NCBI GenBank assembly: GCA_001949185.1
Contig: BDGG01000005.1
Span: 2,097,249-2,161,248 of the forward strand
DNA from: Ramazzottius varieornatus
Taxonomy: Eukaryota > Tardigrada > Eutardigrada > Parachela > Ramazzottiidae
Reading direction: 5' to 3'
Length of the DNA stretch: 64,000 nt
Positions 57,039 through 64,000 of the stretch are shown here, one piece after another. Position numbers and translations under genes: made by a program. The notes below the pieces were generated by a model, which saw only the letters and a program-made list of their open reading frames with translations, was not told the DNA's origin and did no database searches. The first letter of the stretch is position 1; the number at the start of each line of letters is the position of its first letter.

Positions 57039-57640
57039 GTATCAAGTTCCGTAGAACCGAAACGCGGAAGCATGTTGACTGGAGAACAGACAATCTTTTT
57101 CTTGTTGATTTAGCTTTCCAGATTCATAATACGGTACAGGATATGCGGGCTCGATCACTGATCATGGTGTCCCAATAGAATGGGTACATCTGGAGGGCTG
57201 CGATCGTTCGCAGAAGCGGACATGCTCCCGCGCATTATTGTAATATGATTATCCGCTGGGCTATATTTTCCGTGTAATTGTATGCTTAACGCTTCATCTC
57301 ATCATTGAGACTTATTACTTGCTAACATAAATGACGACCAACTGCTGGGTTGGACAGCGTAAATGCGGATAATAATCCTGCTTCTTCGGGGCCACTCCGC
57401 GTAGCTCTTGATCATTTTCCTCTTGTTGATTTAACTGCATGCTACCGTTCAACTGATCCTTTCGCGTGTCCTCACCGCGGCCAGTGTTGCCAGCCACGCT
57501 GTGGTATATTAGTATTAGGTTCCGCAAGAAAAATACTCCAACGGTTCACGCATCCTTCCGAAAGTCCCCTAAAACTTTCTAATCTGTCCCAAAAACCGAA
57601 ATAATAATCTAGGTAATTTTTCGAATATTCTAACAATATT
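57039..57640. other. Intergenic stretch
   Basis: No gene or repeat recognised. Confidence 0.35.
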
Positions 57641-58153
57641 CGATAATAGAGAAGTTGCACTTTGCGCAAATGGTTTGAACATAAGAGAACTAATTAGTTT
57701 TTAAAATCGAAGTTTATAAAAGCATTCGCTAGAAGCTTTGACAAGTTGCACAAAGCGGGCGAGTTTGAAAAAAACGATGAGACAAACGACCGCAGCTGGT
57801 CATGGTGGTTTGTTCGGCAGTAATTAGCCCACCAAGTTTAGAAAGAGCCGGCTCAAATGCAAATCTGATTGACTGATTGTCCGGAGTGGAGGCCCTGTGT
57901 TGCCCGGGCAACGATTACGCTCCCCAGTGCTTCGGGCCAGCCAGGGCATTACTGACGGCAATTCGTTCATGTTTGAAATCTACGGGTGATTTTCTTCGTG
58001 ATTCACGAACGAAGCCCCCCCCCCTTCATTTCATGAATCGCGAGGCGAATTAAAAATCTTGAATGTTTAAACTTTTTTAAAATTTAATGCAATCGTTTTG
58101 TCCAAACTCGTTTGTTCAAACCATCTGTGCAAAGTGCAACTTCTCTATTATCA
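57641..58153. mobile_element. 513-bp inverted-repeat element
   Basis: The ends are inverted repeats of about 40 bases: the left begins GATAATAGAGAAGTTGCACT and the right ends with its inverse, with two or three changes. A run of ten C lies at about 58015-58024 inside. It has no coding capacity and its superfamily is unknown. Confidence 0.78.
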
Positions 58154-60394
58154 AAAATAAACAGGGACTTACAAAATGATTCGAGCCAGAAATGATTCGA
58201 GCCAGATCGTTTTCCCCAAGTGGCGCACACTCCAGCGTGCGCTACTTGAAATAACGAACTGATTCAGTACATTTGTCCACGTCTCAATTATTGTAAATCA
58301 AAGTAGTTCTGCTAGTTACTTGATGGTTAAGGTAGATGGCCGTGAATTTTTTGATGCCGCGATGGAGTATACAGCGTTCTGAAGGACCTCGATGAATATT
58401 TTGCGCGCTGTTGTGTGCTGTGTTATTCAGTGCTTGAGTGCGCTGGAAACGAGCGATGATCAATTGGTTATGGACAAGGCTTGACGCGACCTCTTATTGC
58501 GTAGGAAGCGAGGAGCACTTGCTTCACGCTCGCTAATCGATTGGCGAGTGAAAACAGTGGCGGCCTCGCCTCGCGCCGGCCGTTGTATGACCAGGAATAT
58601 GGATCAAATCAGAGGTCATTTGGTGTTAAATGTGGTTGCACAGACGCGGGTAAAGGAATAAAAAAGAACACACATGACCAACGGCGGTGCTTTTCTCACG
58701 GCAATTATCCCGCAAAAGGGACAGGATAAATTGGGATATATTTGCGCACAGCAGGATCTGTCCGTTTAACCAGACGGAGGAACTTTAGGCTTCTCATCCC
58801 GGTTATTTAACTTGCTGGCGAGAACCCACGCGTCAGCTTTTCCTTTTACGCAGCCTCGTTTACGCAGGTCTGCGCGACTTCCCACGGGGAAGAAAGCTCA
58901 AATTTGCTCACACCTGTACGAGGCACTTTCTGTTATTTGCCGTATGTCACCCTTTATGACTTCACTTTGATCGAAATTCACTCTTTTACATGTTTCACTG
59001 AAAAAATTCTGTGGTTTTTTCGTCTGCTTTGTTTTGTGAAACGTTCCTCGTTTGAATTGGGTTCTTGAATCTATTCTTTGGTTTTTGCGCATATTTATAG
59101 TTTAGGGGATTTCCGTAAGGGAATATACCTATGTAGTATTGGTATCGAGTATATCCCGTTTGTTTAGACGAGGAAGAATTTCCAACAATAATATGGTTTA
59201 ATACCACATGTCCGACGGCGTCTTGCCATGCGCTCGTCAAGTATCATGCTTGCTGGTTAGTCATTGAAAGTAGACTTCCTTTGGGGGATTGGCACAACTG
59301 GGCAGAAATCGACAGGCTGCCAGCAATTTTATTAAGCCGCAATTTTGATATCTGCTGGCCTATAGAGTTGACACTTCTCATTGTCGTGAATATGCCATCT
59401 CCAATCAATGAGGCCTAGCATGAGATGTTTTTACTGGTCATTTGGCCTGATATGTGAGCCACGCAACGCTGACAGCTATACCGTGAACGTGCTCCATTTT
59501 CCGGCCTTCTCGAAGGTTCTATATAAGTATAGGCTTATCATACGATACCTCATACCGAACGGAAATACATAACTTGTGGTGCTGGTGGTGGTAATGTAAA
59601 TTCTTGTGGGTGCGCACCAGTAGCCAATCACCGGTCTGCGTGCAGCCACAAGCCCCGCAAACTATAGCTAATCCTGTGCATTTGTCGCAGCGGGAAGTAT
59701 CGACATTATGAGGGCGGAGGGTCGGCCTTTGGTGGCTCTGTGTATTTAAAACATACTCCGTAGATTATACCCGCTATAATGCCCTAGTCAGTGGCAGTGA
59801 TACTGGGTATAGCGGAAGAAACTTATGGGCGGTCATGGCGAGCTCGCTAACAGCCCCACAACAGTGGCGGACAAATGATACAGTCAGCGAGCCGATACGT
59901 ATACTGTGCTGGTATAGCCCCGGTGGAAGCTTACTTGGGCTATATTCCTTACACTTTCTCTAAGCACTCCACCCCTATCGTTGGCCATAATGAACCGTCG
60001 TCAAGTTAATTTGGTCTCTGGTGAATACAGTGTAGACGAGGAAGGCTGGCCTCTCATATAGCACTGTATCATATGCCGGTCGATCCAATCAGGGAGGTTT
60101 CAGCTCGGTATACAGGTCGCTTTCAAACTGCTGCCAATGATCTTCACTTGGCAATTGTCAAGCCTTCCTTTTCGACATAGCGAAACCCTTCTTTAAAAAG
60201 TGCTCGGGTGATCAGTCCGCTTTCGGGTACCTCATCTACTGTCACATTTGCTCCGACGTGTGCCCGCTGTTTGAACCAATCCGCTTGTTCAATTAACTTT
60301 TTCATATTTGGACAGTGTCATCAGTAGTCTTATTTTCCATTCGACTGACGCGAGCCTTCATCGTCTTATTTTTATTTCTATTGTTTGAGCTAAT
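58154..60394. other. Long noncoding stretch upstream of Six3/6
   Basis: About 2.2 kb without a supported gene, one of the largest gaps in the window, as expected for regulatory DNA of a developmental homeobox gene. It holds the palindromic element near 58196-58280. No TATA box or known binding-site cluster was proven by eye. Confidence 0.45.
58196..58280. repeat. Palindromic miniature element, copy 9
   Basis: A compact copy with a very short loop: CCAAGTGGCGCACACT then AGCGTGCGCTACTTGAAAT. The phrase TGATTCGAGCCAGA is directly repeated just before it. Confidence 0.75.
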
Positions 60395-61505
60395 ATGGCT
60401 TTCACTCCGACGTCAGGTTTCTGGTCGCTGAATTCGGGTCTTCAAGGCTTGACTTTGACTCCAAGTCAGCGGGTCCACATGCAGCAGGCCTTGGCTGCCC
60501 ATATGCAGGCCTCCGTGGCGCATTCCGGGTTCATGCCTATGAACATGATGGGCTCTAGCCTTGCCATGCCTCCCGTCTCGATGGAGAGCGTCGAGAAAGT
60601 CTGCGATAACCTGGAAGAAGTGGGCGACATTGAACGGCTGGCGAAGTTCCTCTGGTCCCTCGCACCCATGTACAACCCCCATCATCCGCAAGCCCTCGAG
60701 TACAGACGGAACGAGACCATCTTACGGGCTCAAGCCACGGTCTGCTACTACACGCAAGACTTCAAGGTAGATACCTCAGCCAGAAAAATCCACAAAATAA
60801 AATTTTCAGAACGATTTTTATTGGTGTGAATCTTCGAGCCTTTTCGTGCACGTAGATCGGTCAAGGAAAATCATGTGCGATATTCGCAGACAATTTTTAG
60901 AATATTTCACAGACAACATTTCGATTACATCTTCTCCATAATTTGTAACTAGGATAACTTCTGGGGAAAAAAAAGGTTTGGGCCTGTGCAGATTGAATAG
61001 TGCGAGATCTTTTATCCAGTGGCGCACACTGTCAGCTAAAAGCAACGTAAAGGTTCGCCACTTGAGATTGAGCTTAGTTGAACTAATTCGCCCACAATAC
61101 TTTTTCCGAAAACTGTTTACTATCGAATACTTTTCAGGGCTTGTACATGATTTTGGAGAACAACAAGTTCAGCAAGCAGCATCACGAGAAGCTGCAGCGG
61201 ATGTGGTCTGAAGCTCATTACACGGAAGCGGAGAAGCTGCGAGGTCGGCAGCTTGGGCCGGTCGACAAGTATCGTGTCCGGAAGAAGTATCCGATGCCGA
61301 AGACGATCTGGGATGGCGAGCAGAAGACTCACTGTTTCAAAGAGCGCACTCGGCATCTGCTTCGCGAATGGTACCTCCAAGACCCGTACCCGAACCCGAC
61401 GAAGAAGCGCGAGCTGGCGCAAGCCACCAATCTCACACCCACTCAAGTGGGGAATTGGTTCAAGAACCGCCGGCAACGTGACCGGGCGGCCGCTGCTAAA
61501 AACAG
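60395..61505 (+). CDS. SIX3/6: Six3/6 (Optix) homeobox protein, 3' exon not found
   Basis: Exons 60395-60766 and 61138-61505 join in phase 0 (246 residues plus part of a codon at a gtacgt donor). The SIX domain starts near residue 58 ([67 protein letters not shown]). The homeodomain covers about 185-244 ([60 protein letters not shown]). Signature residues ([31 protein letters not shown]) are those of the Six3/6 subgroup, not Six1/2 or Six4/5. It acts in anterior head, brain and eye patterning. The N-terminus lacks the usual eh1-like motif at the very start. The C-terminal exon was not identified before 64000. The intron carries a palindromic element. Confidence 0.93.
60999..61092. repeat. Palindromic miniature element, copy 10
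   Basis: In the Six3/6 intron. Arms CAGTGGCGCACACTG and GGTTCGCCACTTGAG, with the outer arm GAGATCTTTTATC eroded relative to other copies. Confidence 0.7.
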
Positions 61506-64000
61506 GTACGTCAATGACCTGCTTTGGATACTTAACTTTTTAAGTGCATTTTGCAAATTGTAGCTTAAACTCACATTGAAACTCTTGAAGACTCTGAGAC
61601 CTCGTAAGCCAATAGAGTTCGCGGATTATTATTTTCTCGCGAGACAGTTGACCGAAAAAATCATTAACAAAGGAAGGGTTCTTCGAGGAGCTCGTTATCG
61701 AGCGAAATTGAGTCGTCGAAAGCAAGAGTCAATTTTCCCGAAGACTGTAATGATGTAAGGAGGTCTTGGTGGGATTGATAGTTACAGTCTGTAACGAAAT
61801 TGGCACATTTAGCCCGGGACTATTTTCTTAGTGGGAGCACTGTGTGCTGGCCAGAATATCGTTGAAGAGATCATTTCCGTGGGATAGTCAGTGATGCGGG
61901 CTCCTTGTTGATGTCGCTGATTGGGAGCACCAGCCAAATTACGCCGAGGCCTGCGCATCAAGGCGGCGTTTGCTTTGGTTGCGGGCGGATGCGGATGCTG
62001 GCTCACCATTTAGACTGTCTGTTTGTTTAGTACTTGTGTCCACCATCGACATTTCATGGCCTGAAGGCCCAACTTCCCCCTCTTAAGGACTCGCTATACG
62101 AGCCCCAAACAGTATCAAACTGATGGACTTCAGAGCTCATCCCACATGATATCTTATGTTACAGTACTTTCCGCCGCACTGGTTATTGGGTGCGAAACGA
62201 ACCGCTTTAGTCCGGTCTTTGAAGTTCCAAAACTCTTCCAAAATAAACTTTTTAGAGAAGTCTAGATCTAGTATGGTTATCGACAAATGACGCTTGATTT
62301 ATACAGCGTTACTTTTTTGAACCAGAAACTGATTTTTGGAATTTAGAAAAGTTATTGGAGTTTCCAGTTGTGTGAGATTGAACGCTGGTTGTGTTCGAGG
62401 TCTGAATATTCTCCAGTGACGACGTTGGTAAACTTGACGAAATGTCGTATGTAGTGTGCGAAAGTACATTATCGAGCCTGAGTGGAGATTCGAAGACCTC
62501 ATAATGAACAGTACTGTATGTGGAGGAATTCATGCAAGATTAAGTCATGCCATTCAGTTGGGCTAAAAAGCAAATGGGTAAAGTATGTGGTCAAGTAGTG
62601 GTCGAAGAGTGAGTCAAGAAGAATTGATTTTGGTGAGATTTAGCTGTTAAGGGTGAAGATGGTTCGGACAGTTGAGAGCAGAGTTGTGAAGAAGAAAGTG
62701 ACCGGATAAGAAGAATGGAGAACGGCCGGTGAGAATAATTTGCTGGCATGAATGGCCCAGCGCAGCTTTTGACATGATGCAATGCAGTGTCCTGCGGCGG
62801 AATATCACAAGAGGCCAACATTATCATTGCACTGCTCTTGCTCCGCTCAGGCTCAAGCTCCTTCCTTGTCTGACCAGATATAAATTAAATCTCTAATGTA
62901 AGCAACGGATTCATCAAATCGTTCAGCGATCACCCAGCTCGCAAAATAATTCACTTGCAAAAAGCTCGCGGCCATGCTCGCAACTGGATTAACGTTACGG
63001 CAAATATCTTCTCCGTAGAGGCTCGATAGGCTCCACTCTTTTTTCTCGTCAACACACCCCAGCATGCGTAGTCTGGCCCTGGTTGAAAACATCGTAGAAA
63101 GGGACCGGAAAAGCATAGCAGCTCTCTGTTTCAACTTACGCGAGGTCCAATTGATGGATAGAAACTACGGGTGTACTCATATGTTGTAAAAACTTTGACG
63201 AAAACAGAAAAAAACAATCTGAAATCGAACTTAAACGCTGAAAAATTCTAATAGTTTCCCGAATACGAGCGACTGTAGTCCTGTATTAGGTTCCCAGTAC
63301 GTGTGAGGACTCGAAATATCTGCTACCGAAGCAATCACAATCAGTTTGCCGGATGAATGACAGAGAGCTGTTTCTTACGAGTGCAGAATTAGGCTCGAGT
63401 TGCTTGTCAAACACGGCGAAAAAGTCATTAGCACGTTGTAATGAAGTGTCGATAGCTATGCCGTACTATTGTCAGAGCAAACAGCTTCCGAAATAGCTCC
63501 GTTAAAGAACGCAAGGACACAAAAGACAAATGACCGGAGAGTAAAGTAACAGGCAAAGTGCGAAGAGGAGTGAGAGGCCGTGTCTGTACAGTAGGTTCTC
63601 CATGGCATATCTGCGCCCACTTCAGGACAAGTTAAGAAACACTTGGGATATCCTTTCCCATGTTTTGAACTCGCCGCTCTTTGGTACTAATTGACACACC
63701 TGAATACTCGCTGTAAGCTAAGCCGCGACTGAAAGAAAGTGAACCATTTACCGGGACCTGGCAGTAGGCCTATAGCTGCGTTTGATTAGTGTTGAACGTG
63801 GCTCAGGCTACGTTCGGCGCATAACAGCCAACTCAGAACTGGTACGGACCAGAGAGCTCAAAGCGTCCGGCTCGCGGTCTTGACATGGTACTGTCAGAGG
63901 CTAGAGCTGCGTCTGGTCGAGAATAAACCTGGCTAATACGGAGTCTTCTTTCGGCACGTAACAGCCAACTCAGAATTGGCGCAGACCGGAGAACTCTGAG
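61506..64000. other. Downstream of the second Six3/6 exon
   Basis: No exon could be proven. It is probably the continuing Six3/6 intron plus flanking DNA. Open frames on the minus strand near 62309-62533, 62591-62827 and 62853-63134 show no family resemblance. A duplicated segment lies at the right edge (63817-63997). Confidence 0.4.
63817..63997 (+). repeat. Direct repeat at the right edge
   Basis: About 45 bases (starting near CGGCGCATAACAGCCAACTC, running to AGAGAGCTC) recur about 136 bp later (CGGCACGTAACAGCCAACTC) with a handful of changes. The window ends just after the second copy, so a longer array cannot be excluded. Confidence 0.7.

Noticed and set aside
1386-61092. CRISPR-like interpretation of the repeated GTGGCGCAC elements
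   Set aside because: Copies are dispersed over 60 kb in both orientations, are palindromic with eroded ends and lie in eukaryotic introns. They are transposon-like.
60395-61505. Assignment to Six1/2 or Six4/5
   Set aside because: Diagnostic residues ([31 protein letters not shown]) are those of Six3/6.

Overview
This is a eukaryotic, gene-dense stretch of an animal genome. Nearly every gene is broken into small exons by short introns (about 50 to 400 bp, gtaagt-like donors, many acceptors ending in ttttcag), so I rebuilt genes by following reading phase across splice sites. The families present (Six3/6 homeobox, tetraspanin, endophilin-B, exocyst Sec5, SLC35F transporter, CD39-type apyrase, a Notch-ligand-like MNNL domain) are metazoan. 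Compact genes, moderate GC and several secreted Gly/Ser/Gln-rich proteins suggest a small ecdysozoan. A tardigrade is my leading guess, but nothing here proves it.

Layout. 1-6 kb: three tandem + strand genes for secreted proteins built on an MNNL-like (N-terminus of Notch ligand) domain with no DSL or EGF repeats. 6.3 kb: tRNA-Asn. 7.4-9.6 kb: tetraspanin. 10.2-11.7 kb (-): endophilin-B with BAR and SH3. 12.2-14.4 kb (-): an unrecognised 554-residue protein. 14.5-17.8 kb: a Harbinger transposon with both of its genes and terminal inverted repeats. 19.6-21.4 kb: a decayed Tigger/pogo transposon. 21.6-25.7 kb: EXOC2/Sec5. 26.85 kb: a lone 5S rRNA gene. 27.4-29.6 kb: a pair of related Cys/His genes on opposite strands. 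30.1-32.2 kb: a chromodomain gene. 32.8-35.7 kb: a secreted Ser/Gln-rich protein. 36.0-37.9 kb (-): SLC35F-type transporter. 39.1-41.9 kb: two more MNNL-like genes. 42.2-42.8 kb (-): a possibly myristoylated basic protein. 45 kb: hAT-type and other short elements. 46.2-49.0 kb: an ecto-apyrase with a predicted ubiquitin-like N-terminus. 49.3-56.3 kb (-): two long secreted low-complexity proteins. 60.4 kb onward: Six3/6, whose 3' exon was not found.

The most interesting points are: (1) five MNNL-only secreted genes in two clusters that share exon structure, which look like a diversified family of stand-alone Notch-ligand N-terminal domains; (2) a ubiquitin-like fold predicted on the cytosolic side of a two-pass CD39-type apyrase; (3) a family of near-palindromic miniature elements of about 120 bp, at least ten copies, mostly inside introns, able to form long RNA hairpins; (4) three large secreted low-complexity proteins, two side by side.

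Limits. No searches were run. Exon boundaries come from reading phase and splice consensus only. Start codons of spliced genes and the 3' ends of the chromodomain gene, Six3/6 and the Cys/His pair are uncertain.
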